From Geomobilibacter sp964431365 (GTDB lineage: Bacteria > Desulfobacterota > Desulfuromonadia > Geobacterales > DSM-12255): a stretch of DNA of 38,310 bases. Below the pieces are notes generated by a model that saw nothing but the letters and a program-made list of their open reading frames with translations, was not told the origin of the DNA and searched no databases. Positions 24,925-32,997 of the stretch are shown here, piece by piece; the stretch's first letter is position 1, and each line of letters begins with the position of its first letter. The DNA is taken from the NCBI GenBank assembly GCA_964431365.1, contig CAYSJJ010000038.1, positions 1 through 38,310 of the forward strand, written 5' to 3'. Made by a program: the position numbers and the translations under genes.

Positions 24925-25806
24925 CTACACCCGCTCCGACTCGGCCTTGCCGAAGAGCCCCTGCGGCCTGATGAACAGGATGAGGAGCAGGATGATAAAG
25001 GCGATGGCGTCCTTGTAGCCGGAGGATATCAGACCGGCCCCCATGGATTCCAGCACCCCCAGCAGGAGACCGCCGATGACGGTGGCGATGCCGCTGCTCA
25101 TGCCGCCGATGATGGCGGCGCAAAACCCCTTCAGCCCCAGCATGACCCCCACGTCATAGGCCGTCATGGTGAGCGGGGAGACGATGATCCCGGCCATGGA
25201 GCCCATGGCCGAGCTGATGACAAAGGAGAGGAGCACCATGCGACGGACGTCGATCCCCACCAGACCGGCAGCTCGGGGGTTGTAGGAGCAGGCCCGCATC
25301 GCCTTGCCGCTGATGGTGTGATAGAAGAAGTACTTGTTGAGGGCGATGACCACGACCGTGATCGCCATGATCCAGAGGTGCTGCGGCAGGAGGGTCGCCC
25401 CGCCGATGGCGATCGGCTCGTCGCCGGAAAAGGGCGCTACGCTATGGGTATCCTTACCCCAGATGAGCATGGCGAGGCCCCGCATCAGGATGCTGCCGCC
25501 GATGGTGATGATGACCAGGTTGATGGGGGTAGCCTGCCGGAGCGGCCTGATGGCCAGCCGTTCGAACAGCAGCCCGGTGATGGTGGCCACCGCAACTGAT
25601 ACCGGGATCGCCCCCCAGAGCGGCAGCTTGAGGATATCGATGCAGAAGAAGGTCAGCATCCCCCCCAGCATCACGAACTCCCCCTGGGCGAAGTTGATGA
25701 TCCCGGTTGCATTGAAGATGATGGAGAAGCCGATACCGATCAGGGCGTAGATGGCGCCGGTGGAGAGACCGGAAAGGGCGAACTGGAGAAGCTGGTCAGC
25801 CTGCAT
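24925..25806 (-). CDS. livH: Branched-chain/aromatic amino-acid ABC transporter permease LivH
   Basis: 293 residues from the ATG at 25806 (MQADQLLQ), chosen for AGAGGA at good spacing; the longer frame runs back into a hairpin. Landmarks: SGLSTGAIYALIGIGFS, NFAQGEFVMLGGM, MRACSYNPRAAGLVGIDVRR (ATPase-contact loop) and GGMSSGIATVIGG. About eight membrane segments. It is separated from the upstream binding-protein gene by repeat R2-1 and a strong hairpin, which may lower permease expression relative to the binding protein. Confidence 0.94.
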   Translation of the reverse strand: MQADQLLQFALSGLSTGAIYALIGIGFSIIFNATGIINFAQGEFVMLGGMLTFFCIDILKLPLWGAIPVSVAVATITGLLFERLAIRPLRQATPINLVIITIGGSILMRGLAMLIWGKDTHSVAPFSGDEPIAIGGATLLPQHLWIMAITVVVIALNKYFFYHTISGKAMRACSYNPRAAGLVGIDVRRMVLLSFVISSAMGSMAGIIVSPLTMTAYDVGVMLGLKGFCAAIIGGMSSGIATVIGGLLLGVLESMGAGLISSGYKDAIAFIILLLILFIRPQGLFGKAESERV

Positions 25807-25826
25807 TGTTCCTCTGTGGACAGAAA

Positions 25827-25852
25827 GAGAGACACGGTTGCCCGTGTCTCTC
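25827..25852 (-). terminator. Strong hairpin in the livH leader (attenuator or partial terminator)
   Basis: GAGAGACACGG pairs perfectly with CCGTGTCTCTC (11 bp, four-base loop). On the minus strand the stem is followed by TTTCTGT, a moderate T-run, just 20 bases before the livH start. It may trim read-through from the highly expressed binding-protein genes. Confidence 0.65.
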
Positions 25853-25871
25853 AAGATTGGTTTCATCTACG

Positions 25872-26053
25872 CGGATTCGGCATGGATACCACGCCACTTC
25901 GCTCCGTGTGCCGCTCGCACCGCCGCTGTACGGCTCATGCCTGTAACTCGCCCTGGCGGGCTCAGACAGACAGGCCGCTTACGCTCCATTTCGCCTACAG
26001 CGGCAGGTGTTCGGTCACAGTCGCTTCGTTGGCGCGGCATCCATACCGGATAA
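25872..26053. repeat. Structured repeat family R2, copy 1
   Basis: About 180 bp, alignable along its length with copy 2 at 30357-30552. Shared stems are GCCGCTGTA/TACAGCGGC, CCTGT/ACAGG, GCCC/GGGC and outer GGAT/ATCC. It lies between the livK and livH genes. Several stem pairs differ from copy 2 on both sides so that pairing is kept. Confidence 0.85.
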
Positions 26054-26062
26054 GGGCTCCAG

Positions 26063-27202
26063 TTACTTCACCAGCACCCAATCCTTGTTCTTCACCTCGA
26101 CCAGCACGAACGCATCGCTGCCGAGCCCGGCATGGTCCTGCGCCGAATAGGTGAAGGTGCCGCCGATGCCGTGGAACTTCCTGGTCTTCTCCAGTTGTTC
26201 GCGGATCGTCGCCGGCGAGTCGCCGCCCCGTTCGATCGCTCCCTTGAGCAGCATGAGCGCATCCCAGGCGTGACCGCCGAAGTGGTCACCCTCGGCCTTG
26301 AAATGGTTCTTGTAATCCTTCACGTAGGCCAGAAGCGACTTCTTCTGCCCGTCCGAGTTGGGGAGGACGTCCGCAACGATGACCTTGCCGGAGGGGAGCC
26401 TGATCCCTTCGGCAGCATCGCCGGCAAGCTCGATGAACTTCTTGGACGACACGCCATGGCTCATGTAGATCGGGATCTTGAGGCCGAGCTGCTTGGCGTT
26501 CTTGGCCACCACGGCCGGACCGGGATTGGTCCCCCAGCAGATCAGCACCTGGGCCTTGGAGCCGCGGATCTTGGTGAGCTGGGCGGTCATGTCGGTATCC
26601 TTGGGACCGTAGGTGTCGTCGGAGACGATGGTAACGCCGTACTTGGCCGCCTGGCCCTTCAGCTGCTCCCTGCCCGACTGGCCGAAGCCGTCGGAAACGG
26701 TCAGGATCGCCACCTTGGTCTGCTTGTGCTTCTGCAGGTAGTCGTAGATGCGACCGACCGCCAGGGAATCGTTCTGGGCGGTCTTGAAGACGAACTTCTT
26801 CACCGGCTCGGTGATCTTGATGCCGGCGGCGCAGGAGATGAGCGGCACCCCGGCCTTCTCCACGTCGTCGATGATCGCCATCGATTCGCCGGTGGTGCTG
26901 GGGCCGATGATGGCCGACACTTTGTCGTCCTTGATCAGCCTGTTCACCAGCTGCTTGGCCTTGGTGGCGTCACCGGTGGTGTCGTAGGCAACCAGTTCGA
27001 GCTTGCGCCCCTTGATCCCGCCGGCCTTGTTGATCTCATCCACCACCATCTGGGCGGTGTTGCGCTCCGGCCCCCCGAGAAAGGCGGCCGGCCCGGTGAC
27101 GGAAAAGAGCGCACCGATCTTGATCGGCGCTGCGGCAAAGGCCGATGCGCCGGAAAGTGTCAGGGCCAGCGCGGTAAACGACAAGATATTTCTCAATCGC
27201 AT
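26063..27202 (-). CDS. livK: LivK-type amino-acid-binding protein (second of tandem pair)
   Basis: 379 residues from the ATG at 27202, with GGAGGG five bases upstream. A signal peptide (MRLRNILSFTALALTLSGAS, cleaved near A-F-A-A) precedes IKIGALFSVTGPAAFLGG, the type-I periplasmic binding fold. Ligand-site landmarks are IIGPSTTGESMA, SCAAG and WGTNPGPAVVAKN. More than half of aligned residues look identical to the neighbour at 27237-28382, so the pair arose by tandem duplication. It delivers ligand to LivHMGF. Branched-chain or aromatic amino acids are the likely ligands given the indolepyruvate oxidoreductase genes. The gap to the upstream paralogue is 34 bp. Confidence 0.93.
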   Translation of the reverse strand: MRLRNILSFTALALTLSGASAFAAAPIKIGALFSVTGPAAFLGGPERNTAQMVVDEINKAGGIKGRKLELVAYDTTGDATKAKQLVNRLIKDDKVSAIIGPSTTGESMAIIDDVEKAGVPLISCAAGIKITEPVKKFVFKTAQNDSLAVGRIYDYLQKHKQTKVAILTVSDGFGQSGREQLKGQAAKYGVTIVSDDTYGPKDTDMTAQLTKIRGSKAQVLICWGTNPGPAVVAKNAKQLGLKIPIYMSHGVSSKKFIELAGDAAEGIRLPSGKVIVADVLPNSDGQKKSLLAYVKDYKNHFKAEGDHFGGHAWDALMLLKGAIERGGDSPATIREQLEKTRKFHGIGGTFTYSAQDHAGLGSDAFVLVEVKNKDWVLVK

Positions 27203-27236
27203 AGATTCCCTCCAGTGGTATGTAAGCGTTCGAGTC

Positions 27237-28382
27237 CTACTTGAGCAGCGACCAGTCACCTTTGACGATCTTCACCATCTCGAAGGCGGAGAGATCGAGG
27301 CCGTTGTGGTCCTTGGGCGACATGGTGAAGACGCCGGAGACGCTCACCAGCTTCTGGGCCTGCTCGATGCCGCTACGAAGCTGATCCGGCGTCCGGGCAC
27401 CCTTCTTTATGGCATTGCCGAGCAGCTGGAAGGCGTCGTAGGCATAGCCGCCGAAGGTGGATGCCTCCACGCCGTAGTTCTTCTTGTAGTCCTTGTCGTA
27501 GGCGGCGAGTAGCTTCTTCTGAGCGTCCTTTTGCGGCAGCGCATCGTAGACGGCCAGTTTGCCCGCGGGGAGCATGACCCCTTCAGCGGCGTCGGCGCCG
27601 GCAAGCTCGATGTACTTCTTGGATGCCACGCCGTGGCTCATGTAAAGCGGCGTCTTTATGCCGAGCTGCTTCACGTTCTTGGTGATGATGGCCGGGCCGG
27701 GATTGGTCCCCCAGCAGATGATGGCATCGGCCTTTGCGCCGCGGATCTTGGTGAGCTGGGCGGTCATGTCGGTATCCTTCGGACCGTAGACTTCGTCAGC
27801 CACGATGGAGAACCCCTTCTGCTTGGCCAGGGCCTTGATCTGCTCGCGTCCCGACTGACCGAAGCCGTCGGTCACCGTCAGGAGGGCGAAGCTCTTCTGC
27901 CTCTGCTTCGCCATGTGGTTGAGGATCTTTTCCGCGGCTATATGGTCGTTGGCCGGGGTCTTGAATACCCACTTTTTCACCGGCTCGGTGATCTTGATCC
28001 CGGCCGCACAGGAGATGAGCGGCACCCCGGCCCGTTCCACGTCGTCGATGATCGCCATCGATTCGCCGGTGGTGCTGGGGCCGATGACAACCGATACCTT
28101 GTCATCCTTGATCAGCTTGTTGACCAACTGCTTGGCCTTGGTGGCATCGCCGCCGGTGTCGTAGATAACCGCCTCGATCTTGACGCCGTTGATCCCCCCC
28201 TTGGCATTGGCCTCCTTCACCAGCATCTCCAGGGTCTTCTTCTCCGGGTCACCCAGGAAAGCGGCGGGTCCGGTGACCGAAAACAGGGCACCGATCCTGA
28301 TGGTTGCGGCGGCCATGGCCAGTTGCGCCGAAAAGGCTACCGTGAGCACGGTGGCCAACATGACTGCAGTAATCTTGCGCAT
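27237..28382 (-). CDS. livK: LivK-type amino-acid-binding protein (first of tandem pair)
   Basis: 381 residues with signal peptide MRKITAVMLATVLTVAFSAQ and cleavage near A-M-A-A. The mature domain begins IRIGALFSVTGPAAFLGD and keeps the same IIGP/VIGPSTTGESMA and SCAAG ligand-site segments as the paralogue at 26063-27202. AAGGAGG precedes the ATG at good spacing. It follows the ACT-domain gene by 23 bp. The differences between the two copies cluster in the C-terminal lobe, which may broaden the ligand range; this is inference from reading the two proteins side by side. Confidence 0.93.
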   Translation of the reverse strand: MRKITAVMLATVLTVAFSAQLAMAAATIRIGALFSVTGPAAFLGDPEKKTLEMLVKEANAKGGINGVKIEAVIYDTGGDATKAKQLVNKLIKDDKVSVVIGPSTTGESMAIIDDVERAGVPLISCAAGIKITEPVKKWVFKTPANDHIAAEKILNHMAKQRQKSFALLTVTDGFGQSGREQIKALAKQKGFSIVADEVYGPKDTDMTAQLTKIRGAKADAIICWGTNPGPAIITKNVKQLGIKTPLYMSHGVASKKYIELAGADAAEGVMLPAGKLAVYDALPQKDAQKKLLAAYDKDYKKNYGVEASTFGGYAYDAFQLLGNAIKKGARTPDQLRSGIEQAQKLVSVSGVFTMSPKDHNGLDLSAFEMVKIVKGDWSLLK

Positions 28383-28405
28383 GCGTTGATCCTCCTTAGA
28401 GTGAC

Positions 28406-28837
28406 TTACAGGCTGTAAAGGCGTTCCCCGTCGAGAATGCTGAAGCTACTCGCCTGCAGTGCAGCAATCGCCTTGTCAGGTTCGTCGAAGCGGAAGATGA
28501 TCACGGCATTGCCGCCGCACCGCTCCACAAAGGCGTACATGTACTCCACGTTGATCCGCTCCCGGTCCAGGACCTTCAGGATTGCGGCCAGGCCGCCGGG
28601 CTGGTCCGGGACTTCCACCGCCACAACCTCGGTCTTGTTGACCGTGAACCCTCTCTCCTTCAGGACCGCCTTGGCCTGCTCCACATCGTTGACGATCAGC
28701 CGCAGGATGCCGAAGTCGCTGGTGTCGGCCAGGGAGAGCGAACGGATATTGATCCCGGCGTCGCCCAGGATACCGGCCACCTCGGCCAGCCGGCCCGATT
28801 TGTTCTCGATGAAGATGGATATCTGCTCGACTTTCAT
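28406..28837 (-). CDS. Double-ACT-domain amino-acid-binding protein
   Basis: 143 residues made of two ACT domains: 1-66 (QISIFIENKSGRLAEVAGIL, G-I-N-I-R-S-L-S) and 70-140 (VVAVEVPDQPGGLAAILKVL, I-N-V-E-Y-M-Y-A-F). There is no enzymatic domain. ACT domains bind small molecules, most often amino acids, at domain interfaces. I start at the ATG at 28837 with AGGAGG upstream; the longer in-frame reading is only repeat R1 read as protein. Its place between an arylacetate-CoA ligase and amino-acid-binding proteins suggests it senses the amino acid being catabolised. Confidence 0.9.
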   Translation of the reverse strand: MKVEQISIFIENKSGRLAEVAGILGDAGINIRSLSLADTSDFGILRLIVNDVEQAKAVLKERGFTVNKTEVVAVEVPDQPGGLAAILKVLDRERINVEYMYAFVERCGGNAVIIFRFDEPDKAIAALQASSFSILDGERLYSL

Positions 28838-28852
28838 GATTCCTCCTGTAGC

Positions 28853-28973
28853 AGGTTGCTGAAAAACAGCCATCTCGCCGCCGTCCTCGTTCGCCGCCTT
28901 GTGCGGCGTAGCGCTGCTACGCCTCCGCGGGGCTCTCTGCGGGTACGACGATCTGACTATTTTTGAGCAACCT
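28853..28973 (+). repeat. Palindromic repeat family R1, copy C (compact form)
   Basis: 121 bp with terminal inverted repeats AGGTTGCTGAAAAA and TTTTTGAGCAACCT (13 of 14 pair) and an inner perfect stem GGCGTAGC-GCT-GCTACGCC. Arms match copies A (1-54) and B (8025-8229). It lies 15 bases upstream of the ACT gene start, between it and the upstream ligase gene. Bases 28974-29025 hold no gene. Confidence 0.87.
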
Positions 28974-29025
28974 GAATTCTTGCAAAGGGCAATCCTAGAT
29001 GACGCCGCGACTACTCGATCTGCCC

Positions 29026-30327
29026 TTACAGCTTCCTGTTGTCGATGACGCGCGTTGCCTTCCCTTCGCTCCGCTGGATCGTTTTTGCCTCCACGAGCTT
29101 TGCGGTGCAGGTGACGCCGAGCATGACCTTGATCTCCCTCTCGATCCGTTTGGCAAGGGCCTGCAGCACCTTGATCTCGTCGGAGAAGAGACGATCGTCC
29201 ACTTCCACCCGGACCTCCAGGGTGTCGAGGTTGTCTTTCCGGTCCACCACCAGCAGATAATGGGGCTCGACCCCTTCGATCCCCACCAGAATCGATTCGA
29301 TCTGGGAGGGGAAGACGTTCACGCCGCGAATGATCAGCATGTCGTCGCTCCGGCCGCTCATCCGGGCGATCCGGGCATGGGTCCGGCCACAGACGCACGG
29401 CTCATGGCTTATGCTTGTGATGTCCCGGGTCCGGTAGCGGATGAGCGGTATCCCCTGCTTGGTGATCGTGGTGATCACCAGTTCACCAAGCTCGCCGTCG
29501 GCAACCCGCTGGCCGGTCTCGGGGTTGATGATCTCGGGGATGAAGTGGTCTTCCCAGATATGGAGCCCTTTCTTGGCCTCGATGCACTCGATGGCCACGC
29601 CGGGGCCCATGATTTCCGACAGTCCGTAGATATCGATGGCTGTGAGGTTCAGCTTCGCTTCGATCTCGGTACGCATCGCCTCGGACCACGGTTCGGCGCC
29701 GAAGATGCCGACTTTCAGCTTCAGCTTCCCGAAATCGATCCCTTCGGCCTTGGCCTCCTCGGCCACGAAGAGCGAGTACGACGGGGTGCAGGTGAGGACC
29801 GTGGAGCCGAAGTCCTGCATGATCATGATCTGGCGCTTGGTGTTGCCGCCGGAGATCGGGATGACCGAGGCCCCCAGCCGCTCGGCGCCGTAGTGTGCAC
29901 CGAGGCCGCCGGTGAAGAGGCCGTAGCCGTAGGCGTTGTGGATGATGTCCCCCTTGTGCACGCCGGCGGCAACGAAGGAGCGGGCCATCAGTTCGGACCA
30001 GGTGTCGATATCCTTCTGGGTATAGCCGACAACCGTCGGCTTGCCGGTGGTGCCGCTGGAGGCATGGATACGGACGATCTCCTCCAGAGGCGCGGCAAAG
30101 AGGCCGTAGGGGTAGGAATCCCGCATGTCCTGCTTGGTGGTGAAGGGGAGCCGCTGCAGGTCGTCCAGGCTCCTGACGTCGGCAGGGGTGATGCCTGCCT
30201 TTTCGAAGGAGCTCCGGTAAAACGGAACGCTGCTGTATACCCGCTCCACCACCGTCTGCAGACGCTTCAGCTGCAGCGACTCCAGCGCCGGCCTCGGCAG
30301 GGTTTCGAATTCCTCGTTGAAAAACAT
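29026..30327 (-). CDS. paaK: Phenylacetate--CoA ligase (arylacetate-CoA ligase), downstream of iorAB
   Basis: 433 residues from the ATG at 30327 (MFFNEEFETLP), chosen for GGAGGGGG upstream. The AMP loop is ASSGTTGKPTVVGYT; YRTRDITSISHEPCVCGRTH and IRGVNVFPSQIESIL are the usual PaaK C-terminal motifs. Same length as the paralogue at 21158-22459. Sitting next to iorAB, it could activate arylacetates or, run in reverse or with a partner, help recover energy from arylacetyl-CoA; direction in the cell is not decidable here. Repeat R2-2 lies between it and iorB. Confidence 0.92.
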   Translation of the reverse strand: MFFNEEFETLPRPALESLQLKRLQTVVERVYSSVPFYRSSFEKAGITPADVRSLDDLQRLPFTTKQDMRDSYPYGLFAAPLEEIVRIHASSGTTGKPTVVGYTQKDIDTWSELMARSFVAAGVHKGDIIHNAYGYGLFTGGLGAHYGAERLGASVIPISGGNTKRQIMIMQDFGSTVLTCTPSYSLFVAEEAKAEGIDFGKLKLKVGIFGAEPWSEAMRTEIEAKLNLTAIDIYGLSEIMGPGVAIECIEAKKGLHIWEDHFIPEIINPETGQRVADGELGELVITTITKQGIPLIRYRTRDITSISHEPCVCGRTHARIARMSGRSDDMLIIRGVNVFPSQIESILVGIEGVEPHYLLVVDRKDNLDTLEVRVEVDDRLFSDEIKVLQALAKRIEREIKVMLGVTCTAKLVEAKTIQRSEGKATRVIDNRKL

Positions 30328-30356
30328 GAAGCCCCCTCCATACCAAGTATTGAAAG

Positions 30357-30552
30357 CTGAATCCGTGACGGCTACCACCCCGCTCCGCTCCGCGTGCCGC
30401 TCGCACCGCCGCTGTACGGCTCATTACGCTACCGGCCTGAAACTCACCCTGACGGGTTCGAACAAATCAGGCCGCTTACGCTCCATTTCGCCTACAGCGG
30501 CTGGCGCTCTGGCACAGTCGCTCCGGCGGTGCGGCAGCCATCACGGATTCAG
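30357..30552. repeat. Structured repeat family R2, copy 2
   Basis: 196 bp bounded by CTGAATCCGTGACGGCT and its near-perfect complement AGCCATCACGGATTCAG (16 of 17 pair). Inner stems: GCCGCTGTA/TACAGCGGC, GGCCTGA/TCAGGCC, ACCC/GGGT. The right terminal repeat supplies the stop codon of iorB, so the element abuts or replaced the gene end. Aligns with copy 1 at 25872-26053. Confidence 0.87.
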
Positions 30553-31130
30553 GAAAGATTTCTGCCGAGCAGGAACGCCTTTTTGTTCACCTCCAGGGCC
30601 TTGGCCGGCACCATCCGCGCCAGGGCCTCAAGCCAGAACTCCTCGCCAATCTCCAGCTGCCGGGAAACGGCTCCCAGCAGCACCGTATTCGCCGCCCGAG
30701 GGTTGCCCGCCTCGGTAGCCAGTTTGAGACCGTCCACCAGGAGAAAGTCCGGGTACAGCCCCTTGATCCGCTCCGGCAGGTCGTCGGGATAGACATCCTG
30801 CCCCATCAGCACCGACGGCGGGGCGATCTTCAGGTTGTTCGCCACGACCTTCCCCCCCTTCTTCAGGAGATTCAGCGAGCGGTAGGTCTCCATCAGCTCG
30901 AAGCCGCAGAGGATATCCCCCTCTCCTTCCGGGACGGTAGGAGAAAAAACCTCACGGCCGTAACGGACGTGGGAGACCACGCTCCCCCCCCGCTGGGACA
31001 TGCCGTGGATCTCGCTCTTCTTGACGTCGAAACCGGCCAGTTTGAAGGTCTCGGAGAGTATCTCGGAGGCTAGGAGAGTCCCCTGCCCCCCTACGCCGAC
31101 CAGGAGTATGTTGGTAACGGTATCGGCCAT
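30549..31130 (-). CDS. iorB: Indolepyruvate:ferredoxin oxidoreductase beta subunit
   Basis: 193 residues, the usual IorB length. Landmarks are LLVGVGGQGTLLASEIL and SEIHGMSQRGGSVVSHVRYG, conserved in the gamma-type domain of 2-oxoacid:ferredoxin oxidoreductases. With IorA it converts arylpyruvates (from Trp, Phe, Tyr transamination) to arylacetyl-CoA, reducing ferredoxin. It starts five bases after the iorA stop with GAGGG upstream, a tight operon. The last codons and stop run into repeat R2-2, so the C-terminus could have been altered by the element; the length remains normal. Confidence 0.93.
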   Translation of the reverse strand: MADTVTNILLVGVGGQGTLLASEILSETFKLAGFDVKKSEIHGMSQRGGSVVSHVRYGREVFSPTVPEGEGDILCGFELMETYRSLNLLKKGGKVVANNLKIAPPSVLMGQDVYPDDLPERIKGLYPDFLLVDGLKLATEAGNPRAANTVLLGAVSRQLEIGEEFWLEALARMVPAKALEVNKKAFLLGRNLS

Positions 31131-31135
31131 GTCGG

Positions 31136-32914
31136 CTATCCCTCGCGCTTCTTGATCGCTTCGAACTTGCAGAGCTGGCGGCAGACGTCGCAGCCGGTGC
31201 AGAGAAGCGGATCGATGTAGGCCTTCCCTTTTTTCCCTTCAGCCGACCGCCATTCGATGGCAGGGCACCCGAGCTTCAGGCAGGCACGGCAGCCGGTGCA
31301 GAGTTCCGCATCCACAGCCAGCACTTCTCCCTTGATAAAGACCCCTTCCCGCTTCACCAGGACGCACGGCCGGTTGGTGACGATCACCGACGGTTCGGGA
31401 CGTGCCATCTCTTCCTGCAGGGCCTGACGGGTCTGTTCCAGGTTGAGGGGGTCGATCACCCGGATATGCTTGATGCCCAGTGCCCTGCAGAGCTGCACCA
31501 GGTCGATGGAGTTGGTCGGATCCTCCATAAGGGTCCACCCCGACGCGGGATTGTCCTGACGGCCGGTCATGGCGGTGATCCGGTTGTCCAGGAGGATCAC
31601 CGTTGCCGGCGCCTTGTTGTATGCCATCTCCATCAGGCTGTTCACGCCGGTGTGGAGGAACGTCGAATCGCCGATCACCGCCACCACCCGCTGTCGCTCT
31701 TCCTTGTCGAGCACCCGGACGATGCCGCTGGCGGTGCTGATGCTCGCCCCCATGCAGACGCAGGTATCCATGGCATTCAGGGGGGGCATGAAACCAAGGG
31801 TATAGCAGCCGATGTCGCCGGTGACGTAGGCTTTAAGCTGGTTCAGGGTGAAGAAGACGCCGCGGTGCGGGCAGCCGGGGCACATGTTGGGGGGGCGGCC
31901 GGGAAGCCGGTCGAGCTGGCTCAGGGAGTCGGGCTGAGCAACCGCGATGCCGGTTGACGCAAACGCCGAGCGGACCTTTGCCGGCGAAAGCTCGCCGCAG
32001 ACCGGCAGAATCTCCTTGCCGGTGACGGCCAGCCCCATCGCCCTAATCTGGTCCTCGATGAACGGGTCCAGTTCCTCCACCACGAAGAGCCGGCCGACCT
32101 TGGCGGCAAACTCACGGATCAACGCCTCCGGCAGCGGCCAGACCAGGCCGAGCTTGAGCACCGAGGCGTCCGGCAGGGCCTCCCGGACGTACTGGTACGA
32201 GGCGCCGGCCGTGATGATCCCGTAATCGGCACTCCTCAGCTCCATCCGGTTGATGGCCAGGGTATCGCCGTAGATGGAGAGCTTCCTGCTCCGTTCCTCG
32301 ACAAACGGATGCCTCACCTTGGCATTCCCCGGCAGCATCACCAGCTTGGCCGCGTTCTTAACGAGCTTCGGGCTGGGGAGGCCGGTGACCGGCTCGCCGA
32401 GCCTTACCACCGACTTGCTGTGGGAGATGCGGGTCGTGGTCCTGAGCATGACCGGGGTGTCGAACTGTTCGGATATTTCGAAGGCGAGCCGGGTGAAATC
32501 CTTGCACTCCTGGGAGTCGGACGGCTCCAGCATGGGGACCTTAGCGAACCGGGCGTAGTTCCTGTTGTCCTGTTCGTTCTGGGAGGAGTGCATCTCCGGG
32601 TCGTCTGCGGTGATCAGCAGCAGGCCGCCATTCACCCCGGTATACGACAGGGTGAAGAGCGGGTCGGCCGCCACGTTCACCCCGACATGCTTCATGGCCG
32701 CCAGCGACCTGCCGCCGCCGAAGGAGGCACCGATGGCCACTTCCAGGGCCACCTTCTCGTTGGGGGCCCAGGAGGAATCAATCTCCCGATACTGAACGAT
32801 GGTCTCCAGGATTTCGGTGGAGGGGGTCCCGGGATAGGCGCTGGCGACCCGTACCCCTGCCTCGTATGCGCCACGGGCGATGGCCTCGTTGCCGGACAGA
32901 ATTTCCGTTTTCAA
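31136..32914 (-). CDS. iorA: Indolepyruvate:ferredoxin oxidoreductase alpha subunit
   Basis: 592 residues from a TTG at 32914 (MKTEILSGNEAIARGAYEAG), chosen because GAGGA lies eight bases upstream; no ATG fits. The N-terminal pyruvate-binding domain has SAYPGTPSTEI. The TPP domain contains CPGCPHRGVFF and VIGDSTFLHTGVNSL with L-L-D-N-R-I-T-A-M-T-G. The C-terminus carries two 4Fe-4S motifs, LCTGCRACLKLGCP and LCTGCDVCRQLC, each followed by a fourth Cys or Pro pattern as in bacterial-type ferredoxin domains. Oxygen-sensitive chemistry implies anaerobic life. It is the first gene behind the promoter at 32968-32997. Confidence 0.94.
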   Translation of the reverse strand: MKTEILSGNEAIARGAYEAGVRVASAYPGTPSTEILETIVQYREIDSSWAPNEKVALEVAIGASFGGGRSLAAMKHVGVNVAADPLFTLSYTGVNGGLLLITADDPEMHSSQNEQDNRNYARFAKVPMLEPSDSQECKDFTRLAFEISEQFDTPVMLRTTTRISHSKSVVRLGEPVTGLPSPKLVKNAAKLVMLPGNAKVRHPFVEERSRKLSIYGDTLAINRMELRSADYGIITAGASYQYVREALPDASVLKLGLVWPLPEALIREFAAKVGRLFVVEELDPFIEDQIRAMGLAVTGKEILPVCGELSPAKVRSAFASTGIAVAQPDSLSQLDRLPGRPPNMCPGCPHRGVFFTLNQLKAYVTGDIGCYTLGFMPPLNAMDTCVCMGASISTASGIVRVLDKEERQRVVAVIGDSTFLHTGVNSLMEMAYNKAPATVILLDNRITAMTGRQDNPASGWTLMEDPTNSIDLVQLCRALGIKHIRVIDPLNLEQTRQALQEEMARPEPSVIVTNRPCVLVKREGVFIKGEVLAVDAELCTGCRACLKLGCPAIEWRSAEGKKGKAYIDPLLCTGCDVCRQLCKFEAIKKREG

Positions 32915-32967
32915 ATGAAAGGTCCTCAAAAACAAAATTAGGGGATCCCCCCCTTTTCAGCGCCGCA

Positions 32968-32997
32968 ACTATAGCCAATTCACGCCGCGCCTGTCAA
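32968..32997 (-). promoter_or_regulatory. Sigma-70-type promoter of iorA and probably the whole cluster
   Basis: On the minus strand TTGACA (32992-32997) and TATAGT (32968-32973) are separated by 18 bp, a near-consensus promoter. The start codon of iorA lies about 55 bases downstream. Downstream genes continue on the same strand to 21158 without an intervening gene on the other strand. Confidence 0.72.

Noticed and set aside
28838..29398. An N-terminal extension of the ACT protein in the same frame
   Set aside because: The extension is repeat R1 plus antisense sequence read as protein; a clear AGGAGG site precedes the ATG at 28837.
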